From the NCBI GenBank assembly GCA_034933285.1, contig JAYFNT010000007.1, positions 1 to 64,000 on the forward strand: 64,000 bases of DNA. The letters are read 5' to 3'. Below the pieces are notes generated by a model, which did no database searches, was not told the origin of the DNA, and saw nothing but the letters and a program-made list of their open reading frames with translations. A program made the translations under genes and the position numbers. Shown one piece after another: positions 31,849 to 41,013 of this stretch (the first letter of the stretch is position 1; every line of letters begins with the position of its first letter). The stretch is from RPRC01 sp034933285 (lineage in GTDB: Bacteria; Desulfobacterota; Desulfuromonadia; Geobacterales; Geobacteraceae).

Positions 31849-33345
31849 TCACGCCGCGCTTACCTCCTTGTCCAGCTTGCCCACCAGCGACAGGGTGAAA
31901 TATGCCCCCATGTACTTGAAGTGGGGCCGCACCTTCAGGGAAACCCGGTACCAACCCGGCTCGCCCGGGACCTCTTCCACGCCGATCTCCGCCTGCCTGA
32001 GCGGCCGGCGGCTCCTGACGCCGGGCATGGGGTTGTCCATGTCGGAGACGTACTGGCGGATCCAGTTGTTCAGCTCGATCTCCAGGTCGGCACGCTCCTT
32101 CCATGTGCCGATGTTCTCCCGCTGGATCACCTTCAGGTAGTGGGCCAGCCGGCTGATGATGAACATGTAGGGGAGCTGCAGGCCGAGCTTGTAGTTGAGC
32201 TCCGCTTCTTTTCCTTCCTTGCTGATGCCGAAGTACTTGGGCTTCTGCACCGAGTTGGCCGAGAAAAAAGCCGCGTTGTCGCTCCCCTTGCGCATGGTGA
32301 GGGCCATGAAGCCCTCTTCCGCCAGTTCGAACTCCCTCCTCTCGGAAATGAGGACTTCCGTCGGGATCTTGGTCTGGATCGCCCCCATGGCTTCGTACTG
32401 GTGCAGCGGCAGGTCTTCCACCGCGCCCCCGCCCCGGGGGCCGATGACGTTGGCGCACCAGCGATATTTGGCAAAGCTGTCGGTTATCCGCGTGGCGAAT
32501 GCAAAGGCCGCATTGCCCCAGTTGTAGTGTTCGTGGCTGGCGGAAACTCTCTCCTGGTAGTTGAAGCTCTTCACCGGCTGGGTTTCGGGGCCGTAGGGGA
32601 GGCGGAGCAGAAAACGCGGCAAGGCCAGGCCCACATAGCGCGCGTCCTCGGTTTCCCTGAACGATTGCCACTTGATATACTGCGGTCCTTCGAGGATCGA
32701 TTTTATGTCCTTGAGGTTGGGAAGAGTGGTATAGTCATCAACACCGAAGAAATCCGGCGCGGCAGCGGCGATGAACGGCGTATGCGCCATTGCGGCCACC
32801 GCCGCGGTGTGCTGGAGCAGCCTTATGTCCTGGGGACCGGCGCCGAATTCATAGTTGCCGATCAGGCAGGCATACGGTTTCCCGCCGAACTGTCCGTATT
32901 CACTGGTGTAGACCGTCTTGTACAGCCCCGACTTGACAACTTCCGGCGCATCCTCGAAATCCTCCAGGAGTTCGTCTTTCATGACATGGAGCATTTCGAT
33001 CTTGATGTTTTCCCGGAAATCGGTCCGGTCCACGAGGAAATCCAGGGAACGCCAGGCGGATTCCAGCTTCTGGAAATCATCGTGATGGAGGATCTCGTCC
33101 ACCTGCCTGCTCAGTTTCCGGTCGATCTCGGCAATCATGTCGTCGAGCCCCGCCTTGGATATCCTGAGCGTTTCTCTTCCGGGCTCCAGGAGCTGGGTGA
33201 TCAGCGCCTCAACCCCTTTTCGGGTAATGGAGTAAGCCTCGTCGGCGGGTTTCAGCCTGGTGGCCTGCACGATCTCCTCCAGGAGGGATTCCTGAACGGC
33301 CGCTGATTCAGTGCTTGCCAGAGTGTTTTCCTGTTCCGCGCTCAT
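31849..33345 (-). CDS. tssC: T6SS sheath large subunit TssC
   Basis: 498 residues, standard for TssC/VipB, which forms the contractile sheath with TssB. Familiar blocks: ESAWRSLDFLVDRTDF, YEFGAGPQDIRLLQHTAAVA, PYGPETQPVKSFNYQE, WGNAAFAFATRITDSFA and the C-terminal GWYRVSLKVRPHFKYMGAYF. GGAGG precedes the ATG and the gene is nine nt from tssB. Confidence 0.97.
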   Translation of the reverse strand: MSAEQENTLASTESAAVQESLLEEIVQATRLKPADEAYSITRKGVEALITQLLEPGRETLRISKAGLDDMIAEIDRKLSRQVDEILHHDDFQKLESAWRSLDFLVDRTDFRENIKIEMLHVMKDELLEDFEDAPEVVKSGLYKTVYTSEYGQFGGKPYACLIGNYEFGAGPQDIRLLQHTAAVAAMAHTPFIAAAAPDFFGVDDYTTLPNLKDIKSILEGPQYIKWQSFRETEDARYVGLALPRFLLRLPYGPETQPVKSFNYQERVSASHEHYNWGNAAFAFATRITDSFAKYRWCANVIGPRGGGAVEDLPLHQYEAMGAIQTKIPTEVLISERREFELAEEGFMALTMRKGSDNAAFFSANSVQKPKYFGISKEGKEAELNYKLGLQLPYMFIISRLAHYLKVIQRENIGTWKERADLEIELNNWIRQYVSDMDNPMPGVRSRRPLRQAEIGVEEVPGEPGWYRVSLKVRPHFKYMGAYFTLSLVGKLDKEVSAA

Positions 33346-33354
33346 ATTTCCTCC

Positions 33355-33840
33355 TTACCCTTCCAGCCCGATTTCGGTCAAAAGTCTTTGCCTGGTAGTA
33401 TCATCCTTTATGAGTTCCTGGATTTTTTTGCGGAATTCCGGGACATTGGAAAGCGGCCCCTTGAGCGCCCTGAGAGCTTCGCGCAACTCCAGCAGCCGCT
33501 TCAGTTCAGGCACCTGGTCCACGACCGCTTCCGGGCCGAAATCCTTCAGGCTTTCCATTCGCAGTTTTACATTGAGTTCATCGCCCTCGTCGGCGGCAAG
33601 CCGGTTGGGCACACTGAAGTTCAGGGTGATGTTCTGGGCTTTCAGAACCTCGTTGAAATTGTCCTTGTCAACATTCACCGGCTCGCGTTTTTCCAGGGGG
33701 CGGTCGTCCGGGCTCCCGGTAAAATCCCCCAATACCAGCATCTTCAACGGCAGCTCGACTTCCTCCTGCGCATTGCCTAGTGACGGCCGATACACAATGT
33801 TCACTCTTTCCTTCGGTGCGATGGATGATTCCTTTGCCAT
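33355..33840 (-). CDS. tssB: T6SS sheath small subunit TssB
   Basis: 161 residues of the TssB/VipA family. The N-terminal half has RVNIVYRPSLGNAQEEVELP and KMLVLGDFTG; the C-terminal helix that contacts the disassembly ATPase is in the LKGPLSNVPEFRKKIQELI region. GGAG precedes the ATG. The partner TssC follows directly. Confidence 0.96.
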   Translation of the reverse strand: MAKESSIAPKERVNIVYRPSLGNAQEEVELPLKMLVLGDFTGSPDDRPLEKREPVNVDKDNFNEVLKAQNITLNFSVPNRLAADEGDELNVKLRMESLKDFGPEAVVDQVPELKRLLELREALRALKGPLSNVPEFRKKIQELIKDDTTRQRLLTEIGLEG

Positions 33841-33886
33841 TTTCCGCTCCTTTATTGATTGGTTGCATTCACCATCCGTATGTATT

Positions 33887-36283
33887 TCAATCTTCAGCCT
33901 TCAGCCTGATCATCTCCGGCATGTCCAGGCGACCTATCCGGTGCAGCACGTCCGTGGCCAGGTCCCGGAATCTCTGTTCCGCCTGCGACTGCAGAGCGTG
34001 CCAGGCGAGTCTCAGGCCCTTCATTGCCAGCGCCGGGTCGTATTCTTCCAGCTCGTGCCGGTCCATGTCCCTCAGCACCTGGTCAAGGTGAGGGATCGCC
34101 AGCTTGGACCTGCCCAAATTGATCAGCATCTGGGACAACTCCAGCCGCCAGAGGAACATTTCCCGCTTTGAAGAACAGCCACGCAGCCTGCGCTGCATTT
34201 CTTCCGTCGCCTCGACCAGCTTTCCCTTCCGTACCAGCAATTGTATTTCCGGGATATTCCGCGCAATCATCGATTCCGTTGCGTCTCCTTCCACCTTGTC
34301 ATTCACGCCGGGAACCGGCTCCAGGGTTGTCGTACATCTGAAGTTGATCCCTTCCAGCCACTGCCGGGTTTCCGGATTGGCAAAAGGCGTTCCGTCCGAG
34401 AAGGCAAGTTCCTCCAGCCCGGGCAGCCGATGCAGCAGAAAGGCGGTCTCCTGGCACACCGTCTCGTGTGCCCTCTCGAAGCGGTTGCCGAGCCGGGAAA
34501 GCGCTTCCGCTGACAGGCGGTTCAGGTCCAGCCAGAATATGTACTGGGAAAGCCTGGCTTCTGCAGCCTTCAGGAGCGACTCGGCGTCGCCCCTGTTCCT
34601 CAGGTCGGACAGGAGGTTCTTTTCCAGGGGCGCCGGGGGAGATATCCTGGTTTTGCCGCTCGCTGCCGGCGGCAGCTCTTCGACGCCGCACCAGGCGACC
34701 TTTCGCATCAACCGGTAGGCGCGGGGCGAGGCCGGGTCCCGCTGGAACAGGACCACCGCCGATTCCCTGATCATGTTCATGCCGTCATTCAGCGCGGCAT
34801 CGGCTTCCCTGTGGGGAGAACCCAGGCGGGATACTTCCAGCGCATCGTCCATCGCGGGCTGAAGATCGGGTTGTGCCGCGGCCTGATCGATCATCAAGCC
34901 GGATACACCCGGAGGAGCTTCCCGTTGGGCCGGCTCTTCAGCGGCATCGGGCGAGGCTTTGAAATAATCCTTGATCGCAGAGAGGGAAGGAGCTTTTTCC
35001 AGATGCTCGGAAAGAAAGACTTCCAGCTTGTTCAAGCAATCCCTGACCAGGGCAAGCCGGGCAGGCGCAAACGTGAAGCCTTCCCCCTGCGTCAACGCGG
35101 TTTCCGACTTTTCCACCCACCATTCAACGGCCCTGACACGGCCACGCATGCGGATCCGCGAAGGGTGCAGATCTTCCCAGAACTGCTCCATGATGTCGAG
35201 ATACATCTTGAGTCCCATCACGAAACCGTCCGATCTCCTCGTATGGGCCAGGGCCACGGCCAGATAGCTCGCCACCAGAAGATCTTTCGACTTGTGCGCA
35301 AGGATATCAGCGGAGTACCTGCAGACCTTTTCCCAATCTACCGATCCTGCAAGAGCCGGCGAAGACAGCTTGTCCACCTCTGTCTGCAGCTCGTCGAACG
35401 CGGGATCATAGCGCACATCGCAACCCGTTGGCCGCTCATTGCTGACCGGCTGCCTGCCCAATTCGGAAACATCCATTGAATACTCCGTCCCGACAATGTT
35501 TTTTCCCGCACCTATACCGGAAATCAGCCAGAGCTGCATGAAGTCCAGGGATTTCAACGGACGCCTGAAAAAAGCCATGTACGCCTGTTCCAGTGTCCCC
35601 CCCATGAACACGGCATTGGGAACCGCGGACGCCGATTCCCTGAACAGAAAATGCCACAGGCTCACCCCCATGATCTTGTCGTTGCAGGGACCCCGATCCA
35701 GGCTGACGAAAACTTCGCCCTTGTCCGTATTGCAGGCTGCAAGCTTTTTCAGTTCCCGGAAATCGAGGAATGACGAGTAAGGGTCCGTTGGCGAGCCGCA
35801 TTCATTAAGCGCTTTTCGCTTTGCCGCAAGGTCGTTCCAGTCAGCCACTGGGGGCCTGATCGTCCGTATCTCCTCCTCCAGTTTTTTTAGGTCGGGAAAG
35901 AGGTTGGAAGAAAGGAATTCGATCTGGAGCCAAGTCTTCTCACAGGAAAAAGGCAGAAGGTCCCAGTTCGTCTGCCAGGCATCAAGAGGCCCGAGACCAG
36001 TTATCACCAGGGGATAAGGCCGGCCGAAACTGTCGCTGCTCACCCTGACGACACCGAATACCAGGGATTCCCTGTCGGAATCCCTGGCCCAGAAACGCCA
36101 GGAGCAGAAATCCGGGTCCGTGTTTTCGCGTGATACCAAATGCTGGTAGCCATCTTCGACCCATGAAAACAGCCCCTCGAAGAACGGAGCGTCGTCACCC
36201 ATCCGGAAATAGTCTCCGGCAGCAGGATGCTTGCCGAACGCAGCCCAACGCCAGTTATGTGCATTCTCTATTGTGCCCAGCAC
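33887..36283 (-). CDS. TagF-TssA fusion protein of the T6SS
   Basis: 798 residues. Residues 1-140 are a TagF domain (WAAFGKHPAAGDYFRMG; RPYPLVITGLGP), known from Pseudomonas as a post-translational brake on the T6SS that acts through Fha. The middle (about 290-450) is a TssA/ImpA N-terminal domain (LLVASYLAVALAHTRRSDG, EQFWEDLHPSRIRMRGRVRA). The end (about 530-790) resembles the VasJ/ImpA C-terminal region. TssA primes tube and sheath assembly at the baseplate. Start is GTG 36283, overlapping the tssM stop by 16 nt, with GGAG upstream. Confidence 0.88.
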   Translation of the reverse strand: MLGTIENAHNWRWAAFGKHPAAGDYFRMGDDAPFFEGLFSWVEDGYQHLVSRENTDPDFCSWRFWARDSDRESLVFGVVRVSSDSFGRPYPLVITGLGPLDAWQTNWDLLPFSCEKTWLQIEFLSSNLFPDLKKLEEEIRTIRPPVADWNDLAAKRKALNECGSPTDPYSSFLDFRELKKLAACNTDKGEVFVSLDRGPCNDKIMGVSLWHFLFRESASAVPNAVFMGGTLEQAYMAFFRRPLKSLDFMQLWLISGIGAGKNIVGTEYSMDVSELGRQPVSNERPTGCDVRYDPAFDELQTEVDKLSSPALAGSVDWEKVCRYSADILAHKSKDLLVASYLAVALAHTRRSDGFVMGLKMYLDIMEQFWEDLHPSRIRMRGRVRAVEWWVEKSETALTQGEGFTFAPARLALVRDCLNKLEVFLSEHLEKAPSLSAIKDYFKASPDAAEEPAQREAPPGVSGLMIDQAAAQPDLQPAMDDALEVSRLGSPHREADAALNDGMNMIRESAVVLFQRDPASPRAYRLMRKVAWCGVEELPPAASGKTRISPPAPLEKNLLSDLRNRGDAESLLKAAEARLSQYIFWLDLNRLSAEALSRLGNRFERAHETVCQETAFLLHRLPGLEELAFSDGTPFANPETRQWLEGINFRCTTTLEPVPGVNDKVEGDATESMIARNIPEIQLLVRKGKLVEATEEMQRRLRGCSSKREMFLWRLELSQMLINLGRSKLAIPHLDQVLRDMDRHELEEYDPALAMKGLRLAWHALQSQAEQRFRDLATDVLHRIGRLDMPEMIRLKAED

Positions 36284-39200
36284 TGTGCTATGCTCCTTGG
36301 CGCCTGTCCCGACAGCGTGGTGGTCTGCTTCAGGATCGCACCACTGCCGATGAACCTGTAGTTCACGGTAATTGACTTGACCCCCATCCGCTGCAAGGCG
36401 ACGCTTTCGCCTGGGAATTCACGGGCAGCAAAGGTTCTGCGCCCTCCATGCATGTCCCGGAGAAATTTCGGGAACCCGTCCTGTCCCATGTAGTGCCTGT
36501 TCAGCACCACGTCTCCTATTTCGATCTGCAGGTCCACATCCCCACATGTATCCGGCGACCAGGAGAATGTCCTGCTCACAGGGTAGTTGCTGTTCACCAG
36601 TGTCTGGCTGTTTCCCCCGCATTGCAGCTCAAGGCGGGTGGCATGGGGCTTCAGGGCTGCTTCGGAATTTGCATCCGTGGGCAGCCCCCTGATGCCGACG
36701 TTGAAATTCTGCGGCCTGCCCATGGCTGCAACCGCAGCCTGGGCCTGGGCCCCCTTGCCGAAAAAGGCAAACAGCGCAGGTTGCAGCGGGACTGTCCCGC
36801 CCATGGCTTCCTTGGTGCGGTAACCGTTCCGGCTGCCAGCGAGGAATGGCGCTGCCGGGCCTTTCATGAAGCGCCAGGCAAGTCCGTCCGGTCCGACCAG
36901 CACGGGCAGGGCCTGTTGAGGTGTCATGCCAAGAGTCGGCGCCAGTACCTGTTCTTCCCACATGGACTGGAGCTGACAGCCGCTTTCCTTTCTGACAAAG
37001 GCCCAGAGGAATTCCAGCGGGCCCCTCTGCAGCTGCCAGAAGAGTTCGTCCGAACCGGCAGCCCCCATGTCGTTCTTCATGTTGGACAAAGCCGTAGCCG
37101 CGGTGTAGAAGTGCGACGTGCCGGTCATGCGGTCTTGGGCGAATGTCTGTGAAGCCAGCTGAAACGCCAGGCTTCTCGACGCAGCGGCAGGAGCTATGGC
37201 AGCCAGTGCTTTGCGGTAGGCCTGACATGACTTCCCGGCCACTAAAGGCGATTTCACCGGGCTCGCTTCCGCATCTCTGCCAATGGTTCTCCTCACGGCT
37301 CTTATAACCCTGTTGCCGCCACCAACACTCCGCAGTCTGGCAGGAACACGGGCCACGCCTTGCAGTCTTTCGGCCTGGTAGCTGTAGACCTGTTGCAGCC
37401 AGGGGGGCAAGGCCCCCTCTTTCGCCAGGGGTTCCAGCTCAATGGCAATCCTGTTCAACAGGGAAAAATATGGACCCTTGTCATCGGCCATTACCGCTGC
37501 AACCGACCTCCACTCGCCCGCACCGCGCAATCTCTCGATGCCTTTGGAAAATCCGGCGGCAAATCCCTGCCACGATCCAAATGCGGCCTCGCGATACCAG
37601 GTAGCAAAGGCTGCCTTTTTAGACGTAATCAAGCCCGGGTCGGGCAAGGCAGACCGTAGTTCCTGCAGAAGAGAATCGACAGCTTTTTTTCCCTTCCTGG
37701 TGAAGGAAGGCTGTACCCACTTCTCTCCCTGCGCAGCCAGACTTCCTCCCCAGAAATCCTTCAAGCTCACGGAAGTCAGCCCGCTCTGGCTGTCCACCCA
37801 GGCTGAGATCCACTGAAGGTTGCCGTTTTTCGCCGCGATCATCTGCTTCAGCCATGACTGGAGATCGGCCGTTTCCCGAACGGCGTCACCCGCGTCCGTG
37901 CGCCAGAGGAGATACGACAGGTAGAGGGGACCGAACGTCTTCTTCGCCTCCCCCGGGTCGGGATTGTTCAGGAAAGTGACGTAGGATGGTTGCGGTTTCG
38001 CCAGGAGCCCCTCCATTCCCGCGCCTTCCGCCCGCGCTTTCAGGATGTTGATTCGCCGCACCACGTGAACCACGAACTGGCCGTAGACTTCATCCGGAGT
38101 TGCCGGGGACAGGTTCGCCATGGAGCCTGCCAGCTGCTGGTCGAAGGGAGCGAGCAGAAAGCCCCTGAACTGCCTGCAATACCTGGCTTTGAGCTCCCGC
38201 TCGACTCTGATGCTCTCTTTGAGCCCGAAGCGCGGAATCCACCAGTTCCGGTTCTGCTCCTCTACTCCCGCTATCTCCCGGCGGAACCGTTCCAAGGCAA
38301 CGAGATTGGAAAGCGTCTCGCCCTTGAGCGTTGAAGGCCCTGACACTTCCTGGGAAATGTCGCGGATGGTCTTCATGTTCTTGACAAAGGAAAAGCTGAG
38401 CAAGCCGCAAATCGCCACACCGACGATCACCCACGAAGTCAGGCCCAGGTTTCCGGTGAGGGAACGCCATTCGATCGACCGGCGGGTGGGGGCCAGCAGG
38501 TAACGGTCTCCGGGAAGGATGGACGAAAAGAAATCATGGAGAAACAGCCCTTTGTCGGTTCCGGGCAGAGCCTCCCCTATCCCGGCTGTTGCCGCACATT
38601 CCGAAAAACGGGAATGGGGGCTGCCCTCCTGGCGTCCGCTGCTGAAGAACACCCCGCGCAGCACGGGTGTCTCCTGGTAGGGGTTCTCGCTGAAGACGTT
38701 GCCCATGAACACGCCAAGCCCGTGTTTCAGTCGCTCGAATTCCTCCGGGAAGAGAAGCAGGGCCGGATCCGCGCGTTTCTCCCGCAGTTCGTGCAGAAGC
38801 TGAAGACGGAGATTTCTCAGGCGCTCGTCAGTGGTATTCAGTGCCCGATCCAGAAAGGCCGCCGCATCCGGGGAAATATCCTGGTTTATGAAACCCATGG
38901 GCTGGCTGAGGCTCTTTTCGGGGAGGCACTCGCAGAACCTGTTGATCCCGTTGACCAGGTCGCATTTGGTCACCAGCGTGTAAACCGGAAAGCGGACTCC
39001 CAGCGCCCGCATGAGTTCGTCGACACGGCGCCGGATAGCGCGGCCGTCCTTTTCCAGTTCTTCCGGAAGCGCCGTAAGCAGGTGGTCTGCGGCCACGGTA
39101 ACGATGAGCCCGTTCAACGGCTCCCGCCTCCTGTACCTGAGCAGCAGGGAAAGGAATTTCTGCCATTCGTCCTTGTCCTGCTCCCCGTTGACCGGTTTGG

Positions 39201-39735
39201 TATAGCGTCCGGCAGTATCGATCACTATGGCCTGCTCGAAGAAATACCAGTCGCACTGCCTGGTCCCGGATATGCCACGGACCCTGCCGAAGTCGGCGAA
39301 AGGCGTTGCAATGCGTGCACTGTTAAGGGAAGTGGTCTTGCCTGACCCGCTCTCGCCGATCACCATGTACCAGGGAAGAACGTAAAGAGGATTACCGAAT
39401 TTTTTCAGATGGGATGCGCGAAGTCTTTCCACAGCCTCTTTCCAGCGGTCGTGGAGTTCCTTGATCTCGTTTTTTTCCCTGGCTGAGACCGCCCGCATCC
39501 GGGCCATGTCCTGTTCGGCCATGTCGCTGACGAAATTCTCCTCCCGGCGCTTCTTCAGCAATTTGCGCAGGAAACGGCAGCCCAGCCACAGGCCCGCCAG
39601 GAGGAGGAGCAGGAAGAATCCGACCCACAATGGCCAATCGAGGACCAGCACGGCGCCGAATACCAGCAGTGCGACCAGGACACAGGCCGTCAAAACGAGA
39701 CAAACCCGGAAAACCCTTTTGATTCCGTCTTTCAT
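36268..39735 (-). CDS. tssM: T6SS membrane-complex protein TssM (IcmF family)
   Basis: 1155 residues. Two N-terminal membrane helices (about 8-30 and 35-55), a cytoplasmic GTPase-like domain with Walker A GESGSGKTTS and VIDTAGRYT, a third helix near 430 (WVIVGVAICGLLSFSFV), and a long periplasmic part ending in the IcmF C-terminal domain. With TssL and a TssJ lipoprotein it spans the envelope. Here the Walker motif is intact. The gene starts one nt after the tssL stop. Confidence 0.95.
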   Translation of the reverse strand: MKDGIKRVFRVCLVLTACVLVALLVFGAVLVLDWPLWVGFFLLLLLAGLWLGCRFLRKLLKKRREENFVSDMAEQDMARMRAVSAREKNEIKELHDRWKEAVERLRASHLKKFGNPLYVLPWYMVIGESGSGKTTSLNSARIATPFADFGRVRGISGTRQCDWYFFEQAIVIDTAGRYTKPVNGEQDKDEWQKFLSLLLRYRRREPLNGLIVTVAADHLLTALPEELEKDGRAIRRRVDELMRALGVRFPVYTLVTKCDLVNGINRFCECLPEKSLSQPMGFINQDISPDAAAFLDRALNTTDERLRNLRLQLLHELREKRADPALLLFPEEFERLKHGLGVFMGNVFSENPYQETPVLRGVFFSSGRQEGSPHSRFSECAATAGIGEALPGTDKGLFLHDFFSSILPGDRYLLAPTRRSIEWRSLTGNLGLTSWVIVGVAICGLLSFSFVKNMKTIRDISQEVSGPSTLKGETLSNLVALERFRREIAGVEEQNRNWWIPRFGLKESIRVERELKARYCRQFRGFLLAPFDQQLAGSMANLSPATPDEVYGQFVVHVVRRINILKARAEGAGMEGLLAKPQPSYVTFLNNPDPGEAKKTFGPLYLSYLLWRTDAGDAVRETADLQSWLKQMIAAKNGNLQWISAWVDSQSGLTSVSLKDFWGGSLAAQGEKWVQPSFTRKGKKAVDSLLQELRSALPDPGLITSKKAAFATWYREAAFGSWQGFAAGFSKGIERLRGAGEWRSVAAVMADDKGPYFSLLNRIAIELEPLAKEGALPPWLQQVYSYQAERLQGVARVPARLRSVGGGNRVIRAVRRTIGRDAEASPVKSPLVAGKSCQAYRKALAAIAPAAASRSLAFQLASQTFAQDRMTGTSHFYTAATALSNMKNDMGAAGSDELFWQLQRGPLEFLWAFVRKESGCQLQSMWEEQVLAPTLGMTPQQALPVLVGPDGLAWRFMKGPAAPFLAGSRNGYRTKEAMGGTVPLQPALFAFFGKGAQAQAAVAAMGRPQNFNVGIRGLPTDANSEAALKPHATRLELQCGGNSQTLVNSNYPVSRTFSWSPDTCGDVDLQIEIGDVVLNRHYMGQDGFPKFLRDMHGGRRTFAAREFPGESVALQRMGVKSITVNYRFIGSGAILKQTTTLSGQAPRSIAQCWAQ

Positions 39736-39736
39736 G

Positions 39737-40417
39737 TCAGTTCGCCACCGTCCTCAAAAAATTGTTACCGACCCCTCCCAGCGTAAACCGATAGATCAGA
39801 TACAGAAGGCAGAAAAGGAGCACGGGGCTTGCGAGACAGAAGTACACGAACAGCATGTTCCCGCTCCGGACCTTCTTTTTCCCGCTTTCCGGAGGACCCG
39901 AGGGGTAAGCCTCCGGGAACAGGTCGGTACGCTCAAGGGACGGAAGGCCGACAGAGCTTCCCAGCAGGAGCTTCAGATTGGAGGTCCTCACCTGTTCCAG
40001 CTGGTATTCGTCACCAGGATGGCAGAATCGACCGGTGAATCCGATGGCAAGGCAGAGATAGTAAACCTCGCGCACCTCCCGCTGATGCAGCCCAAGCGCA
40101 TTCAGGCGGTCGAAGAATTCTTCGCCGGCATCCGTGGTATTGTAGAAACAGCGTTGCAACTGGTCCTTCAGCCACCGGTTCCGCTCCTCCCACGGAGAAT
40201 TCAGCAGCGCCTCGTCCACCCAGGCGCAGACCGCGAACCGGGCCAGGTCGTAGTCGTCACGGGAGAATCCCCCCTGGACGAACAGCGTCTCGCTCTCCCT
40301 GATGAGCTGCTGTATATCGCCTTTTACCTGTTCATAACCGGGCTGCCTTTTTTCGACCGATGAGAGCAAATAGCTCACATAGGCAAATGTTTTTATGAAA
40401 CAGTCGCTGAGATGCAA
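39737..40417 (-). CDS. tssL: T6SS membrane-complex protein TssL (DotU family)
   Basis: 226 residues: a cytoplasmic helical DotU domain (ARFAVCAWVDEALLNSPWEE, FFDRLNALGLHQREVREVYY, YLCLAIGFTGRF) and a C-terminal membrane helix (VYFCLASPVLLFCLLYLIYRF). No OmpA-like peptidoglycan-binding extension, so anchoring must come from another protein. Start is TTG 40417 with AGGGGA upstream; a nearby ATG is out of frame. It is the first gene of the minus-strand T6SS array. Confidence 0.93.
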   Translation of the reverse strand: MHLSDCFIKTFAYVSYLLSSVEKRQPGYEQVKGDIQQLIRESETLFVQGGFSRDDYDLARFAVCAWVDEALLNSPWEERNRWLKDQLQRCFYNTTDAGEEFFDRLNALGLHQREVREVYYLCLAIGFTGRFCHPGDEYQLEQVRTSNLKLLLGSSVGLPSLERTDLFPEAYPSGPPESGKKKVRSGNMLFVYFCLASPVLLFCLLYLIYRFTLGGVGNNFLRTVAN

Positions 40418-41013
40418 TCATGTCCCCTTTTTCTGTGTAATGAACAATTAATATGCAATAATATATGTCTGATAAACATAAATACCACTAATCCGTATAA
40501 ATTTACAAGAAAATAATTAGATTTTGCTAAATTTCGCAATGCACTGAAATCGTTATATTATTTCGTGGGTAGTTAGTGTCCGTTCGGAAAGTCCGGACAA
40601 CGAACTGTAAGGTTTCCGTATCGGAAAGAGGGGATTTTTCGTCCTGGCAAGGAAATCAAGGGGTTGCGCGGAGGCATACTCATGTATGTCGCACAAGCAA
40701 GCCCGCAGATTGACACAGCCAGGGCGGAAAAGCACCCTTTCCGGATGGAAACTAGTTAGAAGTGGCCATGGATATCCATGGGCAACGGGGATGTGTATCG
40801 AAGGACATGAAAGACGATCCGGAGAAATAGCGGTATCGAAAAGAACCGGCAGCGAAAAACTGTGCCGCGGAATCCTCTTCCCACAGGACCAAGTTGACTT
40901 TGCTTTTCTTCTCGGATAGATTTGCCGGGAGGGCGGAAATGGATGATTCCCTGTCCGGAAGCCAGGCAAGTCCGCCTCATTCGAGGCCGAAAACTCTGCT
41001 GAAAGGTTCCGCA
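40418..41013. other. Divergent intergenic region with a possible structured leader
   Basis: About 130 nt next to tssL are AT-rich and must hold its promoter; no sigma-54 site was found. From about 40560 the sequence turns GC-rich with many short inverted repeats (GTCCG..CGGAC near 40577-40597; TTTCCG..CGGAAA near 40611-40626; GGCATAC..GTATGTC near 40672-40691; CCATGGATATCCATGG at 40767-40782). No conserved protein frame is apparent. It could be a long 5' leader or non-coding RNA before the permease gene. Confidence 0.35.

Noticed and set aside
31639..33306. 555-codon plus-strand open frame opposite tssC
   Set aside because: It lies almost wholly antisense to tssC, which is a clear family member; composition is skewed to His, Val and Gly as in shadow frames.
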